From contig NZ_JAMJPL010000002.1 of NCBI RefSeq assembly GCF_023555055.1, positions 310,001-374,000 on the forward strand: DNA of 64,000 bases, written 5' to 3'. Shown one piece after another: positions 31,901 to 41,083 of the stretch (the stretch's first letter is position 1; each line of letters starts with the position of its first letter). The notes below the pieces were generated by a model. It was given only the letters and a program-made list of their open reading frames with translations. It was not told the DNA's origin and made no database searches. The stretch is from Marinobacter sp. ATCH36 (GTDB lineage Bacteria; Pseudomonadota; Gammaproteobacteria; Pseudomonadales; Oleiphilaceae). Made by a program: the position numbers and the translations under genes.

Positions 31901-32434
31901 TCAGATGGTTTGCACTGTTTTAACATTCCAGGAATCAAGAAGCGACTTTGCTTCCTGAAGTTGCTGCGAATTGGCGGCGTGAACCGCCAGTATATACTTG
32001 CCTTTACGCAATGCAGACTGCGTCTTTATCAGATAAGGCATGTGGTCCGGACGAATTGTCACCGCCCCTGCAAGCATAAGACCCAACATCAGGCCAAGCG
32101 CAGCCAGCACTGAAGCAGCAACTAGTGCATTCTGGGCTATAAACCCGATACCGAGGGCACTCAGTATCAAAAAGGCGACGAATCCTGCCACTGCACCGCC
32201 AGCACCCAATCCGATATGGGCACGTACCAGTGTTTGCCAGATACCCTGATCATCAGGCTCCAGTTCGCTGCCCTGATGCAGGTCGCCCGGACTCAGCACA
32301 GATATCTGAACATCTGTCACGCTCGTTCTTCCACACAATACTTTGGCCGCTCCCCTGGCGTGGATCTCGGTGTTAAAGACTGCAGCTACCTTGTGGCCCT
32401 GCTGCTCGCCGGTCAAACTGATTGAGGATGTCAT
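31901..32434 (-). CDS. Hypothetical membrane protein, two TM segments with Gly/Ala-rich hairpin
   Basis: 177 aa. The N-terminal soluble part (KVAAVFNTEIHARGAAKVLCGRTSVTDVQISVLSPGD) resembles the alpha-beta module of general-stress-type proteins that precede TM hairpins. The Gly/Ala-rich segments GLGAGGAVAGFVAFLILSA and VAASVLAALGLMLGLMLAGA follow, then a soluble C-terminal copy-like domain (KYILAVHAANSQQLQEAKSLLDSW). Such bipartite soluble-TM-TM-soluble proteins are widespread in Proteobacteria with unknown roles. ATG 32434 has GGAGGTACTTC upstream; the extended frame lacks a site. Confidence 0.6.
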   Translation of the reverse strand: MTSSISLTGEQQGHKVAAVFNTEIHARGAAKVLCGRTSVTDVQISVLSPGDLHQGSELEPDDQGIWQTLVRAHIGLGAGGAVAGFVAFLILSALGIGFIAQNALVAASVLAALGLMLGLMLAGAVTIRPDHMPYLIKTQSALRKGKYILAVHAANSQQLQEAKSLLDSWNVKTVQTI

Positions 32435-32569
32435 GAAGTACCTCCAGAGCATCTCAGAGAATTAACGGGGCTCCTACTTCTGACCGCTGCCCCTTAGCTC
32501 TGAAACTACAACCTCAATACATGTATTTCGAATGACCATGCGGCAATGGAATGTACAGGATGGGACTGA

Positions 32570-33244
32570 CTACCAGGCTAGCCAAATGACGTGACGTGCA
32601 CCCTTGCCCGGTCTCAGAGCCCTCACGGTGACAGGCTCTACCGAAAAACCGGCACGGCGCAGCCTCTCGGTAAACGCGTACTCAGGCCCGGCGGACCAGT
32701 AGGCAAGAACACCGTCGGGGCTGAGGGACTTCTGGGCAGCGGCGATACCGCCCGGGGAGTAAATCCAGTTATTCTCTTTGCGGGTGAGCCCTTCAGGACC
32801 GTTGTCCACATCCAGAAGGATCGCATCCCAGTTACCATCGCCTTTTCGCAAAAGCTCCGCCACATCGCCGACGTGGACGCTGGCCCTGGCATCGTTCAAC
32901 GGGTACCCGGCTGCAGCCCCCAACGGCCCCCGGTTCCACACTTCAACTTCCGGAACCAGTTCCGCCACGGTTACCCTCGCCTGCTCCGGCAGGGCTGCCA
33001 GAGCTGCGGCCAGCGTATATCCCATCCCCAATCCGCCAATCAGTACGCGAGGCTCAGGTAACCCCGCGATACGCTCACAGGCAAGCGTGGCCAGGGCATC
33101 CTCCGAGCCGTGTAAGCGGCTGTTCATCAGTTCACCGGTTTTCCCGGCGATTTTGATGGAGAATTCGTCGTTTCGTTGCAGTAAACGCAACTGGCTGCCA
33201 TTGCCGGGAATGGTCGCAGTGCCGATTTCCTCAAAGCGAGCCAT
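32570..33244 (-). CDS. Spermidine synthase-like (SpeE-fold) methyltransferase-class protein
   Basis: 224 aa with a spermidine-synthase-type core: VLIGGLGMGYTLAAALAALP (motif I), the acidic VTVAELVPEVEVWN, and DAILLDVDNGPEGLT as the DxD-like catalytic region. It lacks the N-terminal tetramer strands, and the usual PAPT entrance motif is not seen, so it may not make polyamines. It starts immediately after the TAG of ydbL (no gap), suggesting membership in the ydbH-ynbE-ydbL operon. Confidence 0.75.
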   Translation of the reverse strand: MARFEEIGTATIPGNGSQLRLLQRNDEFSIKIAGKTGELMNSRLHGSEDALATLACERIAGLPEPRVLIGGLGMGYTLAAALAALPEQARVTVAELVPEVEVWNRGPLGAAAGYPLNDARASVHVGDVAELLRKGDGNWDAILLDVDNGPEGLTRKENNWIYSPGGIAAAQKSLSPDGVLAYWSAGPEYAFTERLRRAGFSVEPVTVRALRPGKGARHVIWLAW

Positions 33245-33589
33245 CTATTTTTTGACCCACTTGCCATCCACCAGAATGAACTGGCCCGAGGGTGTTTTCT
33301 CCAGTGCCTTCTGACCAGCGACGGTTTCCACCTGGGTTACGGGAATATCGTGTTTCTCCGCAATGCGGGCATATTCATCCCGACGGGCCTTGTTGATAGC
33401 TTCTACAATGCCGTGTGCGTTACCTTCCGCCTTAACCACATCCAGATAACCGGTTGGTGTTTCACCCACCATGCCCTGCTGCTTGGCGGCATCCAGCTGG
33501 TTTTTGGCCTCTTCCAGCCCCATCGAAAATGCAGGTACAGCGAGGCAAAGCGCGAGGATGAATGCGCCGAGTTGAACAAACCGTTTCAT
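33245..33589 (-). CDS. ydbL: YdbL family periplasmic protein (DUF1318)
   Basis: 114 aa. Signal peptide MKRFVQLGAFILALCLAVPAFS, then GLEEAKNQLDAAKQQGMVGETPTGYL, the DUF1318 signature, and a C-terminal YARIAEKHDIPVTQVETVAGQKALEKTPSG. In E. coli YdbL works with YnbE and YdbH in lipid transport between membranes. The ATG at 33589 follows AGGGAGTCACTC. The gene follows ynbE by 29 nt and abuts the next gene. Confidence 0.9.
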   Translation of the reverse strand: MKRFVQLGAFILALCLAVPAFSMGLEEAKNQLDAAKQQGMVGETPTGYLDVVKAEGNAHGIVEAINKARRDEYARIAEKHDIPVTQVETVAGQKALEKTPSGQFILVDGKWVKK

Positions 33590-33618
33590 GAGTGACTCCC
33601 TGGGTTCAGAATTGATCA

Positions 33619-33837
33619 TCAGAACAAGCCCTTTTCGCCGAATAGTTCATCCACGTCTTTATCCACCTTTACATAAATTTCGTGCTGGATCTTGACGTTC
33701 AGATTCACGGTGATGGGCTCCTTGGGTGCCTGCATTTGTACGGTGGGTGTGCATGCCGCCACACCCAGGATAAGTGCCAGCATCACCAGCATTTTGCGAG
33801 TCTTCCCGGGCAAAATGCCCGGCCTGTATCTACCCAT
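33619..33837 (-). CDS. ynbE: YnbE family lipoprotein
   Basis: A 72-aa outer-membrane lipoprotein. A basic N-region and hydrophobic stretch end in the lipobox GVAACTP, and a short mature part contains beta-prone sequence (PITVNLNVKIQHEIYVKVDKDVDELF). YnbE is proposed to stack strands with the C-terminal part of YdbH, forming a bridge for phospholipid transit. I choose ATG 33837, with AGGAG 8 nt upstream, over an upstream GTG. It lies 15 nt after the ydbH stop. Confidence 0.9.
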   Translation of the reverse strand: MGRYRPGILPGKTRKMLVMLALILGVAACTPTVQMQAPKEPITVNLNVKIQHEIYVKVDKDVDELFGEKGLF

Positions 33838-33852
33838 ATACCTCACTCCTGA

Positions 33853-35781
33853 TTAGTTCCCCGATCCTGTTGATTCGCCGTGAGCATCTCGCTTCTGAAT
33901 CAGGTTGCGCACTTTCTCTGTTACCGCCTCATTAACCCGGCCGCTGAGCTGCAGGCTGGTCAGCAAAGCCGGGATGTCTTCTTCCAGGTTGATGTTCAGC
34001 ACAATCGGGTGCCCATCACGCACGTCGGGGCTGCTGCCTTCGAGACGCAACCCCAGGATCAGCTTTCCGTCCTGATCATAGTCTACCGTGCTGTTCAGAA
34101 CGCTGTAGTTAAAGTTTTCCATGGCCTGCACCACCAAAGCCATGGCCTCATTATTCTGCGCCATGCCTCGCAACCGATCTGCCGGCAGCTTCAGTGTGCC
34201 TCCGGGTGCTTGCGCTTTGATCTTTCCGGCATCGATACTGACGCTCTCCCCGCTGATACGCAATGGAACCGTACCCTCAAGTATACCGGTGCCGGCAAGC
34301 CCTTCAGTGGGATATACCTGCATCAGCTGCGATAACTCAATGCCGCTGAGTTCCAGTGGGAACAGGAGGGGCATTTCAGAAAGCTGCCACGTCCCTGCCT
34401 CGATCCTGACATTGCCTCCCAGAAGCTCTGCAGTAGCCCCGTCCAACACCAGGGTCCCTGCAGCAACACGTTCCGTCGTCGATCGATAACGCCCCGCAAC
34501 CTGGACGTTACCCAGGGAGATGCCAGGATTGACCGTATCGACCGTCAGGCCGGAGGTGCTGACAGCCAGTTGACCTCCTGAGAGAGCGATGGCGACCCCG
34601 CCATCAAGACCGGCCCAGGCCGTTCTGGCAAACAGCCCTCCGAGGCCATTGAAACTGATTTTTCCCTGGATTTCAGTGCCTTCGGATGGCAACCGCAACC
34701 CCAGGCTGGCCTTGAGACTGCCCTCCCCGATCTCAAGCTCTTCCGGCCAGGCGGTGAAGGTCGACGCCAATGCCCGATGTCCCTTTGGGCCGGTTGCTGT
34801 CATTTCAGCATCAACATCCGGAATCCCATCGAACGGAAAGCGGAAAACCATATCGGCTTCGGCCCCGGCGTCTGAGGAAAGCCTGCCATCAAGCCTGAAA
34901 GCTTTAAGACTACCTTCCAACTGGCCTTCAAGGCGCCAGGATCGTGATCGCAGTTGCGGATGATGGATAGCGGCAGCCGTTGCTACCGCAGGCCCCTCAA
35001 AAGTCAGACTTTCCAGCGCCATTGGCTGGTGAATGTCATATCCGGCAGCCAGTCTGGTCCCCGCCAGATTGATCCTGACTTTATCCAATTGCGCCGCGTT
35101 TTCCGGAGCATCAACCCCCGCGAATTCAAGTTGAGTGTCCTCTTTAAAGTCCAGAGCAGCCGATTGTTCGTTGGCCTTGCCGGCGAATACCATTACCGCC
35201 AGCCCTTCGTGGAGCCTCCACCCCTTCAGGGGCATTCCTGAAAGTGGTGCCTCTATCTTCATAGCGTTGGTGACAACTTCCCTTTCGTCAGGAACCGAGA
35301 GCCGTGAGACGGTCACGTCGCCGGTCGCCCGTATACCGTCCGGAAGCATCAGCACAAGCTCGCCAACATCAATGGTGTCAGGCAGCCAGGCCGGCAAATG
35401 GCGGGGAAGTGCGCCGGAACCATCCGAGGCTGTCCCCTCCTGCTCGCCGGAGCCGGGCCATGCCGGGACACTTACCGTCAACCGTCGCAACCGAAACACG
35501 GCTGGCACCGGACCGTGCCAGTGCCAGCTCCAACCCAGTGACAGTTCCTCGCCCTCAACGGAATAGGGCTGCTCACCCCGAACCTGGGTAATGGAAAAAC
35601 GTTCTATTCCGAGCCCCGCCAGCGACACATCGACACCCTGCCATTCAATGTGTCGGATGTTGTTTGACTGCCGCCACTCGTCCCAGGCAACACGGGCATA
35701 CCAGCCCCCCGCGATCAAAAGCGCCAGAAGCAGGATCAGCAGCCAAAACAGAACTCGACGTAGCGTCATCGCACGGGCCAT
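33853..35781 (-). CDS. ydbH: YdbH family AsmA-like intermembrane lipid transport protein
   Basis: 642 aa, shorter than E. coli YdbH (about 880 aa). One N-terminal TM (VLFWLLILLLALLIAGGW, 10-27) anchors a long beta-rich periplasmic groove. The C-terminal part (PGGTLKLPADRLRGMAQNNEAMALVVQAMENFNYSVLNSTV and the SLQLSGRVNEAVTEKV ending) is the diagnostic YdbH region. The paralogues TamB and YhdP share the bridge-like architecture. Gene order ydbH-ynbE-ydbL is conserved. The hydrolase gene ends 6 nt upstream of the start, so the operon may begin further upstream. Confidence 0.88.
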   Translation of the reverse strand: MARAMTLRRVLFWLLILLLALLIAGGWYARVAWDEWRQSNNIRHIEWQGVDVSLAGLGIERFSITQVRGEQPYSVEGEELSLGWSWHWHGPVPAVFRLRRLTVSVPAWPGSGEQEGTASDGSGALPRHLPAWLPDTIDVGELVLMLPDGIRATGDVTVSRLSVPDEREVVTNAMKIEAPLSGMPLKGWRLHEGLAVMVFAGKANEQSAALDFKEDTQLEFAGVDAPENAAQLDKVRINLAGTRLAAGYDIHQPMALESLTFEGPAVATAAAIHHPQLRSRSWRLEGQLEGSLKAFRLDGRLSSDAGAEADMVFRFPFDGIPDVDAEMTATGPKGHRALASTFTAWPEELEIGEGSLKASLGLRLPSEGTEIQGKISFNGLGGLFARTAWAGLDGGVAIALSGGQLAVSTSGLTVDTVNPGISLGNVQVAGRYRSTTERVAAGTLVLDGATAELLGGNVRIEAGTWQLSEMPLLFPLELSGIELSQLMQVYPTEGLAGTGILEGTVPLRISGESVSIDAGKIKAQAPGGTLKLPADRLRGMAQNNEAMALVVQAMENFNYSVLNSTVDYDQDGKLILGLRLEGSSPDVRDGHPIVLNINLEEDIPALLTSLQLSGRVNEAVTEKVRNLIQKRDAHGESTGSGN

Positions 35782-35787
35782 ATCGGT

Positions 35788-37356
35788 TTACTGTCCGCGC
35801 CAGTTCACTGTGTACAGATCATGCCGTCGATCCTTGAGGTTCTTGACCGTGCCACTGTTGCGAGCGGTAATCAGTGTTTGCGGTCTAAGGTCGGCAAAAG
35901 CGACCGTCTCCACATTGGGGGTGGTATCCGCCGCAATACCGTCACGGGCAAACGGGAAGTCACAGGGTGTCAGAATGCAGCTCTGGCCGTACTGCAATTC
36001 CATGTTGGGGACCTTGGGCAGATTACCCACATTGCCGGACATGATCACGAACAGCTGGTTTTCCACGGCACGGGCCTGGCAGCAATAACGGACTCTCAGG
36101 TAACTCTGGCGCTCATCGGTGCAGAAGGGCACAAACAGTATCTGGATACCCTGGTCGACCAGATGCCGGGTCAGTTCAGGAAATTCCGCGTCGTAACAGA
36201 CCAGAACGCCTATGGGCCCGCAATCCGTCTCGATGGCGGTGACGCGGTTGCCGCCGGCGATATTCCACCAGTAGGCCTCGTTCGGCGTGGGGTGGATCTT
36301 GGGTTGTGAAAACACCTGTCCGTCGCGCAGGAACACGTAGGCCATATTGCGAATCCGGCCATCTTCATCCTTGATCGGGGTGGAACCACCAATGATGTTG
36401 ATGTTGTACCTCAGGGCCAGGTCCCGCATCAGGGTGCGGAAGGGCTCGGCGTATTCAGTTACTGCCTCGATCGCTTCCGCCGGGCTGCCCTCGCGGCTTT
36501 CGATGGACAGTAACTGCAACGTGAACAGCTCCGGGAACACCACGAAATCACCCTTGTAAGTGGACACTACGTCGACAAAGTATCTGACGATATCGCTGAA
36601 TTCCTCAAACGAAGCCACCCGCCGCTGCTGGTATTGAACGGTGCCGATTCGCACGGTATCCGGCACGCGCCTGCCATAGCGCTTGGCCTTGCCGTTGTCG
36701 CCATTTCGGGCCACTTTCGGATTGCGCCAGACCAGGTGAATGCCATAGCCGAGGGACGCATGATCTGCATCCAGGTAGTGGGGGATAATGCCATGAACTT
36801 CAAACCCATTGTGCAACTGGAACGACAGCACAGGGTCGCGATGCTTTTTGGATTTGATCGCGTCTACGTAGGCTTCGACCGACTCAAACTTTTTCAGGCG
36901 CTTGGCCAGTGTCGGCAACCTGCCCGCAAAGACCACCCCCTGTAGCTCCAACGCCTGACACAGATCCTTACGCTCGTTGTATAAACGCTCGCCAACCCGG
37001 TAGCCTCGGCACTCCGGGTCCACGCAGACCTCCATGCCATACAGCCAGTCCCCTTCTGGATCGTGCCGTGAGGCGTAGCCATTACCGGTAATCTCCGTCC
37101 AGTCATGGGGCGCAAGCGCTGTGTCCTCACCAATACGAAAAGTGGCGCAGTAGCCCACCACCCGATCACCAAGCATGGCGACAAACTGTCCCTCCGGAAA
37201 CGTGTTGATCTGCCCTGTCAGCGGTCCGGCAGTATACCCGTACATGCCGGTTCCTTCGTATACCCGCCGGCTCAGGGCAATGATTCCGGGAATATCACTT
37301 ATGGCAGCGTTTCTGACGTATAGGCGCTGGGTCTGGTCTGAGAAGGGAGGACTCAT
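35788..37356 (-). CDS. Bifunctional GNAT acetyltransferase / carbon-nitrogen hydrolase
   Basis: 522 aa. The N-terminal GNAT domain (about 10-215) has the acetyl-CoA loop equivalent CVDPECRGYRVGERLYNER. The C-terminal nitrilase-superfamily domain (235-510) has the triad Glu276 (VFPELFT), Lys353 (QPKIHPTPNE) and Cys387 (VCYDAEFPE). This fused arrangement is common in Gammaproteobacteria and is annotated as a GNAT/amidohydrolase. The start is ATG 37356 with GAGGT upstream. Substrates are unknown; a coupled amide cleavage and acetylation is a possible reading. Confidence 0.9.
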   Translation of the reverse strand: MSPPFSDQTQRLYVRNAAISDIPGIIALSRRVYEGTGMYGYTAGPLTGQINTFPEGQFVAMLGDRVVGYCATFRIGEDTALAPHDWTEITGNGYASRHDPEGDWLYGMEVCVDPECRGYRVGERLYNERKDLCQALELQGVVFAGRLPTLAKRLKKFESVEAYVDAIKSKKHRDPVLSFQLHNGFEVHGIIPHYLDADHASLGYGIHLVWRNPKVARNGDNGKAKRYGRRVPDTVRIGTVQYQQRRVASFEEFSDIVRYFVDVVSTYKGDFVVFPELFTLQLLSIESREGSPAEAIEAVTEYAEPFRTLMRDLALRYNINIIGGSTPIKDEDGRIRNMAYVFLRDGQVFSQPKIHPTPNEAYWWNIAGGNRVTAIETDCGPIGVLVCYDAEFPELTRHLVDQGIQILFVPFCTDERQSYLRVRYCCQARAVENQLFVIMSGNVGNLPKVPNMELQYGQSCILTPCDFPFARDGIAADTTPNVETVAFADLRPQTLITARNSGTVKNLKDRRHDLYTVNWRGQ

Positions 37357-37517
37357 TGCAACCTCGGGGCTGAAAGCGTCTATCCATAGTTTGCGAAACA
37401 GCCTCAAGCCGTCAAGTGGCGTTTTCAGGATCACAAAATGAAGCAAACTTTAACCTGACAAACGTGCGTTCCGGCTTTTAAAGTAGGAGGATGCCGTTCA
37501 GTTTGAGGTTATACCCA

Positions 37518-38012
37518 GTGAATCAACGCCCAATGCTTCCGCTTTTCGCCATCCTGATTGCCCTCAGCCTGGCTGGCTGTGCCAGCAACCAGAGTATGCG
37601 TTCAGCCACTGATTCTGACTGGGAACCGTCCAGTAAAGTCGACTCAGCAAAGGCGGATCGGTTATGGCAGGTGTTTGAGCGCTACGAGGGTACGCCCTAT
37701 CGATACGGTGGCACGTCCGCCAGCGGATTCGACTGCTCCGGGTTTATCGCCACTGCCTTCGATGAAGCTCTGGGGCACCAGTTACCACGCACAACTTCCC
37801 AGATGCTATCCGCGGGCGATATCGTAGCACGCGATAACCTGCAGGCCGGCGACCTGGTGTTTTTCCGCATTAAGGGCAAGGACCAGCATGCGGGGATCTA
37901 TATGGGTGGTGACCGTTTCATTCACTCATCAACATCGATTGGCGTCACCCACTCGTCCCTCAACGGTTACTACTGGCGCGACCGGTTCAGCCAGGCAAGA
38001 CGATTTGACTAG
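37518..38012 (+). CDS. NlpC/P60 family lipoprotein (MepS/Spr-like peptidoglycan endopeptidase)
   Basis: About 164 aa. A signal with lipobox LALSLAGCAS-like (IALSLAGCAS) and an NlpC/P60 domain with the catalytic Cys in SGFDCSGFIATAF, His in QHAGIYMGGDRFIHSS and a third polar residue. MepS-type enzymes cut D,L bonds in cell-wall crosslinks. The start is uncertain: GTG 37518 has GAGGT 8 nt upstream, whereas ATG 37491 has AGGAGG immediately adjacent (too close). ATG 37533 is a further option. Ends 4 nt inside the convergent antiporter gene. Confidence 0.85.
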   Translation: MNQRPMLPLFAILIALSLAGCASNQSMRSATDSDWEPSSKVDSAKADRLWQVFERYEGTPYRYGGTSASGFDCSGFIATAFDEALGHQLPRTTSQMLSAGDIVARDNLQAGDLVFFRIKGKDQHAGIYMGGDRFIHSSTSIGVTHSSLNGYYWRDRFSQARRFD

Positions 38013-39049
38013 CCGCCCGCCAACAACAACACCACACCCAGCACATAGAGCACCATAATAACCACGCTTTCCATCCCGATCTGGCCGATGCCGTGGCGTT
38101 CACGGCGAATCAGCCCCATCATCAGCACACCGGACATCAGTAGCGTCAGAACCGCCCAGAATTTCGAATCCTCCGGCATGGCATGGTAAATCGAGCCTTC
38201 GCGATAGGCGATGTCAGAAGCCGCAGTAAACAGGGTATCAAAGGCATTGCCTCCGATAATGCCCCCGACCGCCAGAGTCAGGGCACCGCGCCTCACAGCG
38301 GCAATCGATGTGACCAGCTCGGGAATCGACGTGCTTATAGCCGTCAACATGACCCCGACAACAGTTTGCGTCAGGTTGGTCTTGTCCGCGATGACCGTTG
38401 CAGCCGGCTCCAGCGTCCAACCTGCGAGGCCAAGCACCGACATCAGCAACAGAAACTCAATCCATAGCCGGGACAGCGGCGGCATGGTGGTCAGGTCATC
38501 CGGCTTGTCCTCCCGCGTATCCCTGGTAATTGAAGGTCGCCACATTGGTGACTCGTTTGCACGCCGCACCAGCTGGATACCGTAGATATAGACACCCAGC
38601 AACACCGGCGTTACCGGATGCACGCCCGCTATCGTGTACTCTGGCAGGTAGGGCGCGAACAGGATCAGCGACAGCAGGCAGATCAGCAACCCGTTCTGCA
38701 TCATGTTTGGCACCGACGCGGCAGCATGCTCAAGATTCGCGCGGCGATACACCATATCTGCTACAGCCAGGAAAAACGTCTGAACGGCAATACCGCCCAG
38801 CGCGTTACTGACCGCAAGTTCAGCATGGCCGTTCCAGGCTGCCGTAACCGAAAGCACGGACCCACCCAGTGACGTGGATGCACCCAACAGCACCGCCCCT
38901 GCAGCCGCTTCGCCGATACCGGTGCGATCAGCCAGCTGGTCCACAATCCGAGTAATGCGGGTGCCTGCCAGGGCAATAACCGCAGCGCATACACAAAAAA
39001 CGAGGCTACCCTGCAGCAGACTCCAGTTTTCCGGCTCCAATGGAATCAT
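38009..39049 (-). CDS. Calcium/cation antiporter family (CaCA) membrane protein
   Basis: 346 aa, about ten TM segments in two repeated halves. The alpha-repeat signatures are GASTSLGGSVLSVTAAWNGH in the first half and AISTSIPELVTSIAAVRRG with GGIIGGNAFDTLF in the second, as in Na+/Ca2+ exchangers. The acidic residue pair of YrbG-type exchangers (Glu-Asn) is preserved in repeat 2 (PELVTS) but is Gly in repeat 1, so ion specificity is unclear. ATG 39049 follows GGCAAGGGATAGAACC. Confidence 0.83.
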   Translation of the reverse strand: MIPLEPENWSLLQGSLVFCVCAAVIALAGTRITRIVDQLADRTGIGEAAAGAVLLGASTSLGGSVLSVTAAWNGHAELAVSNALGGIAVQTFFLAVADMVYRRANLEHAAASVPNMMQNGLLICLLSLILFAPYLPEYTIAGVHPVTPVLLGVYIYGIQLVRRANESPMWRPSITRDTREDKPDDLTTMPPLSRLWIEFLLLMSVLGLAGWTLEPAATVIADKTNLTQTVVGVMLTAISTSIPELVTSIAAVRRGALTLAVGGIIGGNAFDTLFTAASDIAYREGSIYHAMPEDSKFWAVLTLLMSGVLMMGLIRRERHGIGQIGMESVVIMVLYVLGVVLLLAGG

Positions 39050-39130
39050 GGTTCTATCCCTTGCCACCTGAACAGTCGCGGTGTAAAACACCATTGGCAG
39101 GAGATTTTACAGCCCTGAAGACGGAACGCC

Positions 39131-41017
39131 ATGACCCAGACACAAAAGCCCCAGCAGCCGGAGCAACCGCAAACACCTCAGGTACCTGCTCAATACTCGT
39201 TTCTGTGGCTCAGCGCTGCCATTTTTCTGATGTTTCTCTGGCTTCAGGATGGCCAGCAGCCTACGGTCGCCGAACTGCCCTACTCACAGTTCAAGGAAGC
39301 TGTTGCGAGTGACCATGTGGAAGAAGTCACCCTGCGGTCCGACCATATTGACGGTCAACTGACCGAAGAGGGTGGCAGAGCCTGGGCCGAAAACAGCGAT
39401 TCCCTTCGCTTCCACAGTATTCGCCCCCCGATTGACGACCCGGACCTGCTCCCGCTTCTGGAATCTCATGCTGTCATCATCAGCGCCCGGCCGGCAGACC
39501 CTCCGGCATGGCAACAGGTGCTGACCAACGTTCTGCCATGGCTACTGTTTCTTGCCTTGATGTTCTGGTTCTGGTCGTATGCCCAGCGCCGCATGATGCA
39601 GGGTGGTGGTGCGTTGGGCTTCAGTCGCTCCAAAGCCCACCGGGTAGAGAAACAATTTTCCAAAACCAGGCTGTCCGATGTGGCGGGCATCGAATCCGCA
39701 AAACGCGACATCACCGAGATCATTGATTTCCTGACCACCCCGGAGAAATACAAGGCGCTGGGCGCGGATATGCCAACGGGCATCCTTCTGGTTGGCCCGC
39801 CGGGAACCGGCAAAACCCTGCTGGCGAAAGCCATTGCCGGGGAGGCTGATGTACCCTTTTTCAGCGTCAGTGCGTCCGAATTTATCGAGATGTTCGTTGG
39901 CGTTGGCGCGGCTCGGGTTCGGGACATGTTCGACACCGCCAGGAAAGAGGCGCCCGCGTTGATCTTTATTGATGAGCTCGATGCCATTGGCCGCTCCCGG
40001 GGGGCCGGATTCGGTGGCGGCCACGATGAACGGGAGCAGACTCTCAACCAGATCCTGACCGAGATGGATGGTTTCGAAGGCCACGAAAATGTGGTGGTCC
40101 TGGCCGCCACCAACCGCCCGGACGTGCTCGACAGTGCCCTGCTGCGCCCGGGCCGTTTTGATCGCAAAGTGACGCTGGAACTGCCTCACAAGGAGGCCCG
40201 CAAAGCCATTCTTGAGGTTCATGTCCGGAAAGTCCCTCTGGACAGCGATGTTGAGCTCGGGGAAATTGCTGCACGCACCATTGGCTTTGCCGGTGCCGAC
40301 CTGAAAAACCTGGTCAACGAGGCTGCCCTCACAGCCGCCAGGCTGAACCTGCAGAAGGTCAACAACGAGTGCTTTGAGCACGCACGCGACCGCATTGTTC
40401 TGGGTGAAGAGCGCGACGCCGAACTGACCCGGGAAGAAAAGGAAGTGGTGGCTTACCATGAGTGCGGGCATGCCATCATGGCCTATTACATGCCCAAGGC
40501 TGACCCGCTTACCAGGGTAACCATCATCCCCCACGGTATGGCAATGGGCGTTACCGAGCAGACGCCCAAGGAAGACCGCTATAACTACACCGAAAGTTAT
40601 CTGACCGACCGTATCAAGGTCATGCTGGGTGGCCGCTCATCGGAAAAACTCATTTACGGTGAGGTCAGCACGGGCGCGCAGAACGACCTCAAGGAAGCGA
40701 CCAAACTTTTAAGGCGCATGTTCGGTCAGTGGGGCATGAGCGAAAAAATTGGCCCGCTGGGTCTGGGTGTTGGTGAGGAGCACGTTTTCCTGGGCCGGGA
40801 AATGGGGCAGCCGCGGGAGTACAGCGAGCATATGGCGGAGCTGATCGACACCGAGGTTCAGGCAAGACTGATCGAGCTTGAAAAGGTAACTGTGAGTTTC
40901 CTTTCAGACCACCGAAAGCAGCTGGAAGCCCTGGCTGAAGCAGTTCTGGTGAAAGAAACACTTTCAGCGACGGAGATCCACGATATCCTGGAAGGCCGTG
41001 AGTCGCAGCACGCCTGA
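39131..41017 (+). CDS. ftsH: ATP-dependent zinc metalloprotease FtsH (probable second copy)
   Basis: 628 aa with the standard FtsH order: TM1 (about 22-38), a periplasmic domain, TM2 (134-150), and an AAA+ domain with Walker A GPPGTGKT (222-229) and Walker [10 protein letters not shown]. The SRH follows ([19 protein letters not shown]), then the M41 protease with HECGH (443-447) in place of the common HEAGH; both His and the Glu remain, so it should be active. It degrades membrane and short-lived soluble proteins. It is not next to rrmJ/folP, where the primary ftsH usually sits, so a second FtsH is likely. Confidence 0.92.
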   Translation: MTQTQKPQQPEQPQTPQVPAQYSFLWLSAAIFLMFLWLQDGQQPTVAELPYSQFKEAVASDHVEEVTLRSDHIDGQLTEEGGRAWAENSDSLRFHSIRPPIDDPDLLPLLESHAVIISARPADPPAWQQVLTNVLPWLLFLALMFWFWSYAQRRMMQGGGALGFSRSKAHRVEKQFSKTRLSDVAGIESAKRDITEIIDFLTTPEKYKALGADMPTGILLVGPPGTGKTLLAKAIAGEADVPFFSVSASEFIEMFVGVGAARVRDMFDTARKEAPALIFIDELDAIGRSRGAGFGGGHDEREQTLNQILTEMDGFEGHENVVVLAATNRPDVLDSALLRPGRFDRKVTLELPHKEARKAILEVHVRKVPLDSDVELGEIAARTIGFAGADLKNLVNEAALTAARLNLQKVNNECFEHARDRIVLGEERDAELTREEKEVVAYHECGHAIMAYYMPKADPLTRVTIIPHGMAMGVTEQTPKEDRYNYTESYLTDRIKVMLGGRSSEKLIYGEVSTGAQNDLKEATKLLRRMFGQWGMSEKIGPLGLGVGEEHVFLGREMGQPREYSEHMAELIDTEVQARLIELEKVTVSFLSDHRKQLEALAEAVLVKETLSATEIHDILEGRESQHA

Positions 41018-41083
41018 GCAAATTCCAGACTTACAGCCACTGCCAGCAACAGCCCCAGAACGACGCAGGCTATCACCAAACCC

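Noticed and set aside
39542..40534. 330-codon open frame antisense to ftsH
   Set aside because: Completely inside a strong gene on the other strand, with no family features.
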